The translations under genes and the position numbers were made by a program. Source: JAUVZL01 sp965603515 (GTDB taxonomy: Bacteria > Hydrothermota > Tepidihabitantia > SM23-42). Taken from it: a stretch of 64,000 nt of DNA. Below the pieces are notes generated by a model. The model searched no databases, was not told where the DNA came from, and saw only the letters and a program-made list of their open reading frames with translations. Positions 46,436 to 56,250 of this stretch are shown one piece after another (within the stretch, counting starts at the first letter, position 1; each line of letters begins with the position of its first letter). Where the stretch lies: positions 34,358-98,357 of the forward strand of contig CBFDDH010000004.1 in the NCBI GenBank assembly GCA_965603515.1, in the 5' to 3' direction.

Positions 46436-47677
46436 ATGATAATTCTCCTACTTTTTATCCAGATTGATTCATTATCAATGGATCAGGCTATTGATCAGTT
46501 ATTGGCACAAAGTCCAGCGTATTATGAGGCAGGGGTATCTTTGGAAAAATCGCGTATTTTGTTCTATCAGACTTTGAGCAGTCTTTTGCCGACGATCTCA
46601 TCCACGGCGCAATATACACGAACAGAGATCAACAATGTTGAGACCAGCATGTATTCAGGTACATTAAACCTGAATCAGCCGCTTTTTGATCTGGATATAA
46701 TAAGTTCAGTTTTTGTCAGTGGGCGACAGATAAAAGGCAGCAGGATTCTCTATAAGTCAGAGATTGCTGGTTTGCTCTTGAAGCTCAAGACTGCTTATTA
46801 TGGTTTGATAAATGCGCGCGAGCTGCTTAATTCCTCTGAGGTTACGATTGAACGAGCTGAGAAAAATCTTGAGCTGGTTAAGACAAAATATGAATTGGGC
46901 GCGGCATCTAAACTAGAAATGTTACAGGGTGAGGTTTTTTATCTGAGTGCATTGCAAGATAGGGCAAGGGCTAAAACCCTGGAAATTACTGCTCAAGAGG
47001 AGCTGAAATTGGTTATTGGCACGGATAATGATATTTATTTGACCGATACATTAGTGCCGCCGGACAGCATTGAATTCCCGTCACTCGATTCGTTATTTAC
47101 GATCCTGGAATCGGTCAACTACAATATCCAGATTGCCAAGGAAATGAGAAGTGCGGCAAGACTGAATTTAGTATCGTCATATCTTAAATTTCTACCTAGA
47201 GTTTCTTTTTTTTACGGCTATACATACAGCTCTGACTCGCTGGTTTTTGATTTCCAACACGTCAGGGATAATGCAGCGAGAAACTACGGTATCAGCATGT
47301 CATTTCCGATTTTTGAGATCAAATCATTGATATTCAATCACCTCAATGCAAAGAAAGAATTCCAGCTCAAGGAATTAGAAAAAGAACGTATTCTGCTGGA
47401 AACAGAAAAATTCTTAAAGACTACCTACTTTGCTTTACATGAGTCATACGACCGGCTCCAATTTGCCCGCAAGGCTTTTGATGCGGCAAATGAAGCGTCG
47501 TCTATTGCCCGAGAGCAGTATGCACTTGGTCTCGTGTCTTTCTTGGAATTTTTAACTTCTGAAAAGGATCTTTATGAGGCTAAGATGTCCTACAAATCTT
47601 CATTGAGCGAGTTCTATATTCAAAGGGCGAGTCTGTCCTATCTATTGGGTGAATTATCATTCGATAAGGAGCGATAA
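46436..47677 (+). CDS. TolC-like outer membrane efflux protein
   Basis: This 413-residue protein is of the TolC/OEP family: a short hydrophobic signal (about residues 1-13), then two repeats of long periplasmic helices (SLSMDQAIDQLLAQSPAYYEAG and, in the second half, SYDRLQFARKAFDAANEASS) with strand segments between. It forms the outer-membrane duct of tripartite pumps. The adaptor and ABC genes follow directly, so the set is probably a MacAB-TolC-like exporter. Confidence 0.9.
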   Translation: MIILLLFIQIDSLSMDQAIDQLLAQSPAYYEAGVSLEKSRILFYQTLSSLLPTISSTAQYTRTEINNVETSMYSGTLNLNQPLFDLDIISSVFVSGRQIKGSRILYKSEIAGLLLKLKTAYYGLINARELLNSSEVTIERAEKNLELVKTKYELGAASKLEMLQGEVFYLSALQDRARAKTLEITAQEELKLVIGTDNDIYLTDTLVPPDSIEFPSLDSLFTILESVNYNIQIAKEMRSAARLNLVSSYLKFLPRVSFFYGYTYSSDSLVFDFQHVRDNAARNYGISMSFPIFEIKSLIFNHLNAKKEFQLKELEKERILLETEKFLKTTYFALHESYDRLQFARKAFDAANEASSIAREQYALGLVSFLEFLTSEKDLYEAKMSYKSSLSEFYIQRASLSYLLGELSFDKER

Positions 47678-48786
47678 TGAAAAAGAAGATTTTAATAGCG
47701 ATTGGTGCTATTATCATAATATCAATAATTGTAATATTGAACCTGAGCCAGCGTGAAGGTGGAAAGGATATTGAAGTTGAACTCGTTGCCAAGGGCGATA
47801 TTGTTTCTAAGGTTGCAGCATCAGGCGAACTACGGGCAAAATCCCAGGTAGATATTTCGGCTGAAACAATCGGGCGAATTCGGAAGATATATTTCCAGGA
47901 AGGAGATCATGTACAAAAAGGTAATTTACTGATTGCTTTGGATGATGTCAAAGCCAGGGCGAGTAAGAAGCTTGCCCAGGCACAGTTAAAGCAGGCCGAG
48001 CAAGACTATGAGCGAGGTAAAAAGCTCTTTGAGAAGGAATTAATATCAAGAGAAAGCCATGAAAAGATAGCACTGAGTTATGAAATGGCAAAAGCACAGT
48101 TTGAGCAAGCTTATGATGCTTATAAGAAAACCAGGATCTATGCCCCTATTTCCGGGAAAATAATGAAGATCAATGTTGAAGAAGGTGAAACTGCGGTTAT
48201 GGGCACGATGAATTATCAGGGTACGGTGCTTGTAACGATTGCAGATCTGTCGCAGATGCTTGCCGTGGTTACGATCGATGAGACTGATGTTCCCACGGTT
48301 GAGGTCGGTCAGGCCGCAGAGGTTATCGCCGATGCCTTACCTGATTCAACCTATCCCGGGGTTGTTACCAAGGTTGGTTTGATGCCCATCACGAGCCAGT
48401 TAACGACTGAGCAAGCAACTGATTTTGAGGTTGAAATAGAACTGGATGTATTCTCACCATTTCTTAGACCGGGGATGAATGTTAAAACCGACATTATCAC
48501 TGATGAGAAATTAGATGTTCTGACTATTCCAATTCAGGCATCAGGCAAACGCAAGATTGATGATAAGCTCAAAGAAACTGTCTTTGTTGCCCAGGATGGT
48601 AAGGCAATACTCACTGAAATCTTCGTAGGGGTTTCGAGCGACACAGAAATTGAGATTATTTCAGGTATAAAAGAGGGTGATACAGTGATCATTGGTCCGT
48701 ATCGTGTCCTTTCAAAACTGAAAGATGGACAAGGGGTTAAATTTGAGATCAAAGATGAGGACGAGTCTGATTCCTCATCAGAATAA
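47677..48786 (+). CDS. MacA-like periplasmic adaptor
   Basis: The 369-residue adaptor has an N-terminal anchor helix (about residues 5-22), a lipoyl/barrel-sandwich hybrid (VSKVAASGELRAKSQVDISAE and IYAPISGKIMKINVEEGE), a coiled-coil hairpin (AQAQLKQAEQDYERGKKLFE) and a C-terminal membrane-proximal domain. It bridges the TolC-like duct and the MacB-like transporter. The ATG overlaps the previous stop (TAATG), preceded by AAGGAGCGA. Confidence 0.93.
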   Translation: MKKKILIAIGAIIIISIIVILNLSQREGGKDIEVELVAKGDIVSKVAASGELRAKSQVDISAETIGRIRKIYFQEGDHVQKGNLLIALDDVKARASKKLAQAQLKQAEQDYERGKKLFEKELISRESHEKIALSYEMAKAQFEQAYDAYKKTRIYAPISGKIMKINVEEGETAVMGTMNYQGTVLVTIADLSQMLAVVTIDETDVPTVEVGQAAEVIADALPDSTYPGVVTKVGLMPITSQLTTEQATDFEVEIELDVFSPFLRPGMNVKTDIITDEKLDVLTIPIQASGKRKIDDKLKETVFVAQDGKAILTEIFVGVSSDTEIEIISGIKEGDTVIIGPYRVLSKLKDGQGVKFEIKDEDESDSSSE

Positions 48787-48791
48787 GTGTA

Positions 48792-49478
48792 ATGAAGAAA
48801 AAAACAGATATTATATGTCGTGCTGTCGATATCACAAAAACTTATTGGCGTGGAAAGGTTGCAGTTGAGGCGCTACGTGGTGTTAGCCTTGATATTGAAA
48901 GGAACGATTATATTTCTATTATGGGTACTTCAGGTTCTGGAAAGTCAACCTTGGTTCACATCCTTAGTTGTCTTGATACGCCTACTTCAGGTGAATACTC
49001 TCTTGAAAATACCCTTGTCTCTAAATATTCTGATGAAGAGCTCGCCAAGGTGAGGAATAAATTTTTCGGCTTTATTTTTCAAAGTTTCAGTCTTTTACCC
49101 AGGTTGAGCGCTTTGGATAACGTGGCATTGCCTTTGATCTATAGGAACGTAAGTAAACGTGAGCGTATCGTAAAGGCAAAGAAGATAATCGATAATGTAG
49201 GATTGGCTGATCGAATGCACCACCGACCCAATGAACTGTCCGGCGGTGAGTGCCAGCGCGTGGCTATTGCACGCGCTTTGGTAAATGATCCAAAAGTGAT
49301 ATATGCTGATGAACCGACTGGCAATTTAGATTCAAAGACCGGCGCTGAGATAATGGAGATATTTGACCGTCTTGTTGATGAAGGCAATACCGTGGTTATG
49401 GTGACTCACGATATGAAAGTGGCAGCGCATGCGAGAAGAATGGTAAAGCTGAGGGATGGGTGGATAATCGATGACTAA
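48792..49478 (+). CDS. MacB-type ABC transporter ATP-binding protein
   Basis: A 228-residue ABC ATPase of the MacB/LolD group. Walker A is GTSGSGKST, the signature is LSGGECQRVAIARAL, Walker B is VIYADEPTGNLD, and the H-loop is VTHD. It powers the adjacent permease. MacB is often one polypeptide with an N-terminal ATPase; here ATPase and permease are separate genes that overlap by eight bases. Confidence 0.95.
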   Translation: MKKKTDIICRAVDITKTYWRGKVAVEALRGVSLDIERNDYISIMGTSGSGKSTLVHILSCLDTPTSGEYSLENTLVSKYSDEELAKVRNKFFGFIFQSFSLLPRLSALDNVALPLIYRNVSKRERIVKAKKIIDNVGLADRMHHRPNELSGGECQRVAIARALVNDPKVIYADEPTGNLDSKTGAEIMEIFDRLVDEGNTVVMVTHDMKVAAHARRMVKLRDGWIIDD

Positions 49479-50721
49479 TATCGGGTCAAAACTCACCCTT
49501 TCTTTTCAGACATTCCGAAGCCACCGACTAAGATCTTTTCTTACAATGCTCGGTATAATCATCGGAGTCACAACGGTAATCGCAATTCTTTCTTTAATAG
49601 AGGGACTCAACCGTACAGTTGCTGCACAGGTTCAGTCGATCGGCTCAGACCTCATCTTTCTCCAGAAATTCTCCTGGGTCCAGACTGGTCACCGGGATTT
49701 GGACAAACTAGCCGGTCGTCCAGATTTGCTCCCAGATGATGCTGAGGCGATTACCAAATTGAGCTCGGTTGAAATCGCGATCCCCCAGATCAGTCGACAG
49801 CTGCAGAAACTGAAATACAAGGACAATGAAGTGTCGAACTCATCAGTAGCTGGTTCTGATGAAAACTACTCATGGGTGAACAACTATGTAGTCGAAAGTG
49901 GTCGGGATTTTTCAAGAGATGACGTTTTACATCGCCGCGCGGTTGGAATCATAGGTTCGTACATAGCGACTAATCTTTTCCCAGATGAAACTGCGGTTGG
50001 GAAAGACCTGCATCTCAATGGCCACCGCATCAAAATCATCGGAGTATTTAGAGAGAAAGGGACATTTCTTGGAAACAGTCTTGATGATTATATTCTCATC
50101 CCATACACTGTTTTTGAAAAGTTTTTTCCGAGACCCAGAGGGTCATTATGGTCGCGGGTCTATGGTGGCTATAGTATTAGTATTAAGGCAAAGGATGGGA
50201 TGAAAATCGAGGAGACGATTGATCAAGTACGCGAGCTAATGCGGCGGCGTCATGGTCTCGGTTTTGATGAGGAAGATGATTTTGAACTAAACACGCAGCA
50301 AATACTCATGGATCTTTACCAAAGCATAACAAATGTAGGGTTTATTGCCATCATAGCTATCGCCGCCATTTCATTGGTCGTTGGCGGGATCGGGATTATG
50401 AATATTATGCTCGTCTCAGTTGCCGAGAGGACACGCGAAATCGGCATCCGTAAAGCAGTCGGTGCTTCAAACAATAATATTCTTGCGCAATTTCTCATTG
50501 AATCAATTGTCCTGGCATTGGTCGGTGGTTTAATCGGTATTGTATTTGGAATGCTGTTGGCTTGGTTGATCTCAGCGGTGTCGCCCCTCAAGGCCTCAGT
50601 GTCTTTTTGGATGATACTTCTCGGATTCGGATTTTCCGCGTCAGTCGGCATATTTTTCGGGATTTATCCAGCACGTCGGGCAGCTTCACTCAACCCGATT
50701 GAAGCCCTCAGGTACGAATAG
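49471..50721 (+). CDS. MacB-type ABC transporter permease
   Basis: A 416-residue FtsX/MacB permease: helix 1 after FRSHRLRSFLTMLGIIIGV, a large periplasmic MacB_PCD domain (about residues 45-270), then three C-terminal helices with RTREIGIRKAVGASNNNIL, the family's coupling region. It ends SLNPIEALRYE, also typical. With MacA and TolC partners it exports peptides, lipoproteins or small molecules by a mechanotransmission cycle. The substrate is unknown. Confidence 0.95.
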   Translation: MTNIGSKLTLSFQTFRSHRLRSFLTMLGIIIGVTTVIAILSLIEGLNRTVAAQVQSIGSDLIFLQKFSWVQTGHRDLDKLAGRPDLLPDDAEAITKLSSVEIAIPQISRQLQKLKYKDNEVSNSSVAGSDENYSWVNNYVVESGRDFSRDDVLHRRAVGIIGSYIATNLFPDETAVGKDLHLNGHRIKIIGVFREKGTFLGNSLDDYILIPYTVFEKFFPRPRGSLWSRVYGGYSISIKAKDGMKIEETIDQVRELMRRRHGLGFDEEDDFELNTQQILMDLYQSITNVGFIAIIAIAAISLVVGGIGIMNIMLVSVAERTREIGIRKAVGASNNNILAQFLIESIVLALVGGLIGIVFGMLLAWLISAVSPLKASVSFWMILLGFGFSASVGIFFGIYPARRAASLNPIEALRYE

Positions 50722-50733
50722 TAGGGTGTCTGA

Positions 50734-50761
50734 TTGACTTCGGCTAATTGGTGAATACAAT
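50734..50761 (+). promoter_or_regulatory. promoter of the GGDEF-ATPase-TPR gene, leaderless
   Basis: TTGACT (50734-50739), 16 bases, TACAAT (50756-50761); ATG follows 8 bases later at 50770 without a ribosome binding site. Confidence 0.7.
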
Positions 50762-50769
50762 TTAACCGC

Positions 50770-53700
50770 ATGAAAGAAATTTATTACGACGAGCTCACCG
50801 GAAGCTATAATCGCCGGTTCCTCCATTATTGGATAGAAAACGAAATAAAAAGGGCAACGCGGTTTGCCACGAAATTTGCTTTGATCCTTTTAGATATAGA
50901 TGATTTCCGCAATATAAATAACAATTTTGGGCATTTAGAGGGCGATAAGGTTTTGATCGAGTTTAGCCGTGTATTAGGTTTCAATATTAGGGAGGTTGAT
51001 AGTCTCGTACGCTATGGCGGTGACGAGTATCTTATTTTAATGCCGAATACCGATGAAAATGGGGCGATCGAGCTGGCTCAGAGGATTATGGATGATCTCA
51101 ATGATACTAAGGTTGCTGGTCATAATATACATTGCAGTTTAGGCTATGCTGTGTTCCCTGAAGATGGTAACGCTTCTGAGCCTTTAATCGGTCAGGCAGA
51201 TAATTTAATGTACAATGCAAAGAAACAGGGGAAAAACAGGATTGGCTCAAAGCAACAGGCCGTGAAAAACCTTCAAATTCCTTCTTTAGAGATTATCGGA
51301 CGGGAAGATGAAACAGATTGGTGCCTTAGTGAGCTTGAGGATTATGATACACTATTTGTTGCGGGTGAAGCTGGTATAGGAAAAACAAGACTTGTACTTG
51401 AAATAAAGGAACGGATTAATGCGCCGATTTTTCTTAGGGGTAATGCCTATGCAGCTTTAACAGCGGTTCCTTATCACCCTTTCAAGAATATGTTTGGCGA
51501 AATGATTAAACAAAACTTCCCTCTGGTCCAGCGGGTTTTCAAACAACTACCAGCAATATCTCAAGCCGAGATAATGAAGATTTTTCCAGCCGAGAGTGCA
51601 CTGAACGTGGCGTATACAGAGAGTCTTGATAAATATAGGTTATACCATTCAGTAAGTGAGTTTTTCCAGAAGATTTGTGTCAGTTTTGCCCCGAAGACAA
51701 CGGTGTTGTTGCTTGATGATCTTCACTGGTTAGACAAAGCGAGTTGTGAACTTATGGATTTTGTACTAAGAAGTGGACATGAATGCTTCAAGATATTCGG
51801 TACGTATCGGCTTGAAGAAATAAAGAGCTCGATAATTGCTGAATTTCTTGGCGTGTGGGCGCGGGAAAAGTTGTATACACAAATAACTGTTTCTCCGCTG
51901 AATGAAACTCAGACAGCTCAGTTGTTAAAAACCATTATGGGTTCGGCGCCGGGTTCCGGGTTAAAATATATCTATAAACAAAGTGGAGGTAATCCTTTTT
52001 ATATCGAGGAGATCATCAGAGAATTAGAGCGACAAGGGAAACTCTACTGGAACGGAAAGGAATGGGTTTTTGCCAAGAAGCTAGAAATAATGATACCTGC
52101 AACAATTGAAGAGACAATAAAGAGAAAACTGAAGTTCCTGGATTTGGAAATAAAGAAATATCTGGAGATTGCGGCTGTTTTTGGTCAGGAATTTGGTGGT
52201 GAGATCATTGCCTTAGCGAGCATGAGAAATGTTGGGCAGATCCTTGATGCCATTGACGAGTTGACCAGGTTGGGCTTCCTTAAAGAACGCAGCCACGACA
52301 ACTATTTCTTCTCTGAAGATATCGTTCGTCAGATAGTATATAAGAACATCACGCGCCATGACTTAATGAAATATCACCAGTCAGTGGGTGAAACAATAGA
52401 GAAGATGTATCGTAATGTGCTGCCCAATTATTACGAACAGCTAGCAACCCATTTTATGAAAGCGAACGAAGCGAATAAGGCGCTGCATTACTCAAAAAAA
52501 GCCGCTCTGAAAGCGAAAGATAATTATGCGCACAGTGCAGCTATCAGATTCTACGAGAACGTTTTAAAATATGAAGATAATATTGATGAAATATTCAAGA
52601 TCAAATTTGGATTAGCTGAAACATTTTTGTTGATCGGTAAGTTCGATAGAGCGATTGAGCAGCTGAACGTCTGTTTGAAAATAGATCCGAATTCCTACAA
52701 AGTACATGAAAAGCTTGGCAATGTCTATGAAGATATGGGGGACTATAAACAGAGCATAAAACAATATCAAACTGGTTTGAAGCTAACCAAAGGAACCGAT
52801 GCTGTATACATATTCAAAAGCGCGATTGCCTGGTTGCATACCCGCCTTGGTGACTACACGCATGCTCAAGCCGAATGCGAGAAGATATTATTGAAAAAAA
52901 GAAAGTTGAGCAAACAGACGCTTGGCGATACGTACTTGATTCTGGGCGTTGCTTCTCTCCGCTTAGGGAGGTTTAAGAAAGCTGAAACATACATAAAAAA
53001 AGCGCTGAAAATTCGTGAGTCAACCGGGGATCGAAAACGTATCGCCGCGTGCTATCTTGATCTCGGGTTGAACTATTATGAAAAATATAATATGAGGATG
53101 AGTCAGAAGTTCTACGACCGAGCCTTGAAGATTTATCAAGATATCGGACACCAACAAGGTGTATTAATAACTTATAACAATATCGGTGCCCTACATGCTA
53201 GCTCTGACTTACCCAGGGCTGAGGAGTATTACCTTAAGGCATTGAAACAGGCTAAGTTAGTGGGTGCAAAACGGACTGTTGTGCATCTTCATTTTAACCT
53301 TGGAGCTATTGAATTCAATCGCATGATGTACGACCAGACCATCCTTCACTACAAAGAAGCTCTGAAATTGGCAAAAGCAATGAACTTCCACGAGGGGGTT
53401 GTGTTCAGCCATATCGGGTTGAGTGATTTTTATCGGGAACAGGGTAAGATAAAGAAGGGGAAGCAGCATTTGGAACGAGCGATCCAAGTAGCAGAACGAG
53501 TAGATATGAAATACCTTCATATTGATTGCATGAAAGAAGAAATTGACTATCTTCTCCTTGCACGAAAACTGAAAAAAGCAGATGTTCTATCAAAGAAGAT
53601 GTTGACTGAACTACGTCTGGAGCGGAATGTTGCATACAAAGTCAACAGTTTCATTTACCGGGGTAAGATTCTTGCGGAGCTAAAGAAATACACTAGAGCC

Positions 53701-53919
53701 TATACCTATTACAAAAAGGCGCTTGATTACATTAAAAAATATCCCAACAGCCGATTGGCTGGTGAGGTCTACTATCTGCAGGGTATTGCCTATAAGAAAC
53801 AAGGGAGATTGAGAGAGGCCTTGAAGGTGTTTCTGGAATCAAATTGCATTTTCCGGTCGACCGGGAACTTGCGGTTCTTAGACAAAATAGAAAAAGAGAT
53901 CGCCGAAACCAATATCTAA
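50770..53919 (+). CDS. GGDEF-AAA/NTPase-TPR signalling protein
   Basis: A 1049-residue three-part protein. Residues 1-158 form a GGDEF domain with the variant GGDEY (83-87) and DIDDFRNINNNFGH, so it may make cyclic di-GMP. An NTPase module follows (about 165-500): Walker A GEAGIGKT (199-206) and LLLDDLHWLD as Walker B, of the MalT/adenylate-cyclase-associated STAND type. The rest (about 575-1049) is at least ten TPR-like repeats. There is no membrane segment or DNA-binding domain, so it is a cytosolic STAND-type switch with a cyclase output. The transcript is probably leaderless. Confidence 0.88.
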   Translation: MKEIYYDELTGSYNRRFLHYWIENEIKRATRFATKFALILLDIDDFRNINNNFGHLEGDKVLIEFSRVLGFNIREVDSLVRYGGDEYLILMPNTDENGAIELAQRIMDDLNDTKVAGHNIHCSLGYAVFPEDGNASEPLIGQADNLMYNAKKQGKNRIGSKQQAVKNLQIPSLEIIGREDETDWCLSELEDYDTLFVAGEAGIGKTRLVLEIKERINAPIFLRGNAYAALTAVPYHPFKNMFGEMIKQNFPLVQRVFKQLPAISQAEIMKIFPAESALNVAYTESLDKYRLYHSVSEFFQKICVSFAPKTTVLLLDDLHWLDKASCELMDFVLRSGHECFKIFGTYRLEEIKSSIIAEFLGVWAREKLYTQITVSPLNETQTAQLLKTIMGSAPGSGLKYIYKQSGGNPFYIEEIIRELERQGKLYWNGKEWVFAKKLEIMIPATIEETIKRKLKFLDLEIKKYLEIAAVFGQEFGGEIIALASMRNVGQILDAIDELTRLGFLKERSHDNYFFSEDIVRQIVYKNITRHDLMKYHQSVGETIEKMYRNVLPNYYEQLATHFMKANEANKALHYSKKAALKAKDNYAHSAAIRFYENVLKYEDNIDEIFKIKFGLAETFLLIGKFDRAIEQLNVCLKIDPNSYKVHEKLGNVYEDMGDYKQSIKQYQTGLKLTKGTDAVYIFKSAIAWLHTRLGDYTHAQAECEKILLKKRKLSKQTLGDTYLILGVASLRLGRFKKAETYIKKALKIRESTGDRKRIAACYLDLGLNYYEKYNMRMSQKFYDRALKIYQDIGHQQGVLITYNNIGALHASSDLPRAEEYYLKALKQAKLVGAKRTVVHLHFNLGAIEFNRMMYDQTILHYKEALKLAKAMNFHEGVVFSHIGLSDFYREQGKIKKGKQHLERAIQVAERVDMKYLHIDCMKEEIDYLLLARKLKKADVLSKKMLTELRLERNVAYKVNSFIYRGKILAELKKYTRAYTYYKKALDYIKKYPNSRLAGEVYYLQGIAYKKQGRLREALKVFLESNCIFRSTGNLRFLDKIEKEIAETNI

Positions 53920-54005
53920 ATAAGCAAAATGCGCAGGGAGTAAGGCGTAGCGCGCATCAAGCGACATAAACAGAGTACAAAGAACTCAGATGTTATAGTA
54001 AAGTA

Positions 54006-54033
54006 AAAAGGGGGCATGAAAATGCCCCCTTTT
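54006..54033. terminator. bidirectional intrinsic terminator
   Basis: AAAAGGGGGCA, loop TGAAAA, TGCCCCCTTTT. It has A and T tracts on both sides and lies between the convergent TPR and OmpA-family genes, so it can stop both. Confidence 0.9.
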
Positions 54034-54053
54034 CTATATCTGCGTTTGAATTG

Positions 54054-56147
54054 CTACCAGCTGAGGATTTTGAATTCGATTCTTCTGTTCATATCGCGAC
54101 CAGACTTTGTGCGGTTATCAGCGACTGGTTGTGATTCACCATAACCAACTGCGATCAAGCGAGTGGGATCGGTGTTATGGTATCTGATTAGATAGTCTCT
54201 TACTGAGTTTGCTCTCTGGTAGGAGAGTTTCTGGTTATAAGAATCAGAACCAACACTATCGGTATGTCCGCTTATCTCAACTCTCATCTTAGGCTTCACT
54301 TTAAATACTTTAGCAGCATCATCGAGCACTGGATATGAGGTTGGTTTGATGACTGCTGAGTTGAAGTCGAAATAAATACCTTTAAGAACGACCTTTTCAC
54401 CAACCTTAGGGATCGGTTTCAATGTGAAGTTATGGATTTTAGTTTCGTCCTTTGCAAGAACAATGGGTGCACTTTCCGGTACGTAATCAACCGCTTCGAT
54501 CTTGACTGAGTATGTTCCAGGTGGCATAGTAACTTTATATATACCAGTGCTTGGGTCGGTTGTTACCTTAGGTATATTGGTATCGATAAATAAGAGCTGG
54601 GCAAGCAATGGTTTTCCGGTTTCAAATTCAGAGATTTTACCAGTAAGAATTGCCTGATCAACACCGATCTTAGTAAGTGCAATATCAATGACTTTACTTT
54701 CATCTTCTTGAAGCGTAACAACCTTTTCATTGAACTGATAGTTTGTCGCTTCGACGTGGAGTCGATAAGTGGCTGGTGCTAGTGTAATATTGTACATGCC
54801 AGAAGTATCTGAAGCGATCGCCTTTACTTCAGTTTGTGGGAATGTTATCTCTGCAACGATCGGTTTTTTTGTTTCCACATCATAGATCTTGCCGATTATT
54901 TTTGATACAGGTTTCGTGTTGAGGGCAAAGTCGAGGACGATTTGATCACCGTCTTTTAGCACCATCCCCTGTTCCTTCCAACGATACCCTGGAGCTTCAA
55001 CATGGACACGGTAACTGCCGGGTGAAAAAGATGTCTCGTAGAAACCAACATCGCCAGTCTGGATCGCTTCTTTTTCAGAGCCAGGGAAACTAATTGTTGC
55101 ATTCACCGGTTCGTTGGTTTTGGCATGGTAGACCTTACCTGAGACTTTGGCAATTGGAATGTGGATTTTCTCTTTCTTCACCAGATCAGTACCACCTGAA
55201 AGGTTGAAGAATATCTTCCACCACATATCATCGACCGTGGGACTCACGATACCTAATTCACATCCAATATCAAAACTTACATTTTTACTGCCGAATCGTA
55301 CGCCCGGGGTTACCCATAATGATTCTTTCTTGGCATCCATATCGAACATACCAAAGGTTTCAAATAGTATTCTTGCATCTTCGTGAGGTATCAGCTGGAC
55401 ACCAAAACCATGCTGAAGGTAATCCCCCCTCATGTAGTGATCATCGAATTCAGCGGAATCGACGTAGAATGGTCTTGTGTCTACTCCAGTGAATAGATAA
55501 CCACCATTGAGATGTGCGGCAATCGGACCGATCCTGAAGTCAACAAGACCAGTGATTCCAATATCAGGCTTATGTGGTATGTGGGGAGGAAAATTAGGTA
55601 TGACCGGAGTCGCACCGGCGTCTCCGACAAAAGAATCCGCATAGAATTGTTCATCACGATATAGTGCATTACTAAACCATTCTTCTGATAATCCCGGACC
55701 AATGTCGACATAAATATCAAGTCCAAAAGCGTATTTTAAGGGAGTTATCTTATCAATGATAAACGGGTAACCTCCTTTTGCACCGATCCGAATCGACTTT
55801 AATCCAATTACTGGATCTGGATCACCACGATCAATAGGATAATTATTCATCTCAAACCATTTACAAAATGGTGTAAAGTCAACTCGGGCGTCAATGTAGT
55901 CGATGATTGAATATGTTATACCAGTTGAGACGTGGAAAAAGTGCTTGCGGTCAGTTACATTTTGACCACCTTGGGTACTTGTCATTGTCTCGTACCGTTC
56001 TTGCGGAGCGATATGGAATGTGAGCACACCCATATTAAAGGGCTCGGCGTATTGTAATTTGAACATACCGCGACCGCCATAGATTGTTGTTTCCTGTGCT
56101 AAGAGGAATATTGGTATTGCACAAAAAACAAGGAAAACCTTCTTCAT
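54054..56147 (-). CDS. OmpA-family protein with carboxypeptidase-regulatory-like repeats
   Basis: The 697-residue protein has a signal peptide (about 1-17), an outer-membrane beta-barrel-like region (about 20-330), three tandem CarboxypepD_reg-like beta-sandwich repeats (each with GKI/GKV ... PGTYRLHVEA ... Y), and a C-terminal OmpA domain (about 590-697) with YFDFNSAVIKP and ISGHTDSVGSDSYNQKLSYQRA that binds peptidoglycan. It ties outer membrane to cell wall. AAGGAGGT precedes the ATG. It lies 31 bases downstream of tRNA-Glu on the same strand. Confidence 0.9.
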   Translation of the reverse strand: MKKVFLVFCAIPIFLLAQETTIYGGRGMFKLQYAEPFNMGVLTFHIAPQERYETMTSTQGGQNVTDRKHFFHVSTGITYSIIDYIDARVDFTPFCKWFEMNNYPIDRGDPDPVIGLKSIRIGAKGGYPFIIDKITPLKYAFGLDIYVDIGPGLSEEWFSNALYRDEQFYADSFVGDAGATPVIPNFPPHIPHKPDIGITGLVDFRIGPIAAHLNGGYLFTGVDTRPFYVDSAEFDDHYMRGDYLQHGFGVQLIPHEDARILFETFGMFDMDAKKESLWVTPGVRFGSKNVSFDIGCELGIVSPTVDDMWWKIFFNLSGGTDLVKKEKIHIPIAKVSGKVYHAKTNEPVNATISFPGSEKEAIQTGDVGFYETSFSPGSYRVHVEAPGYRWKEQGMVLKDGDQIVLDFALNTKPVSKIIGKIYDVETKKPIVAEITFPQTEVKAIASDTSGMYNITLAPATYRLHVEATNYQFNEKVVTLQEDESKVIDIALTKIGVDQAILTGKISEFETGKPLLAQLLFIDTNIPKVTTDPSTGIYKVTMPPGTYSVKIEAVDYVPESAPIVLAKDETKIHNFTLKPIPKVGEKVVLKGIYFDFNSAVIKPTSYPVLDDAAKVFKVKPKMRVEISGHTDSVGSDSYNQKLSYQRANSVRDYLIRYHNTDPTRLIAVGYGESQPVADNRTKSGRDMNRRIEFKILSW

Positions 56148-56178
56148 TATACCTCCTTTAGTATAATCATCAATAATG

Positions 56179-56250
56179 CGGCCCCAACGGGAATCGAACC
56201 CGTGTCTCCACCTTGAAAGAGTGATGTCCTAACCGCTAGACGATGGGGCC
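56179..56250 (-). tRNA. tRNA-Glu (TTC)
   Basis: The 72-nt cloverleaf has acceptor GGCCCCA/TGGGGCC, D-arm GTCT...GGAC, anticodon loop CTTTCAA (anticodon TTC), and T-arm ACGGG/CCCGT around TTCGATT, with G as the discriminator. The 3' CCA is not encoded. Its first 22 bases overlap the 3' end of the cNMP-binding gene. Confidence 0.95.
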
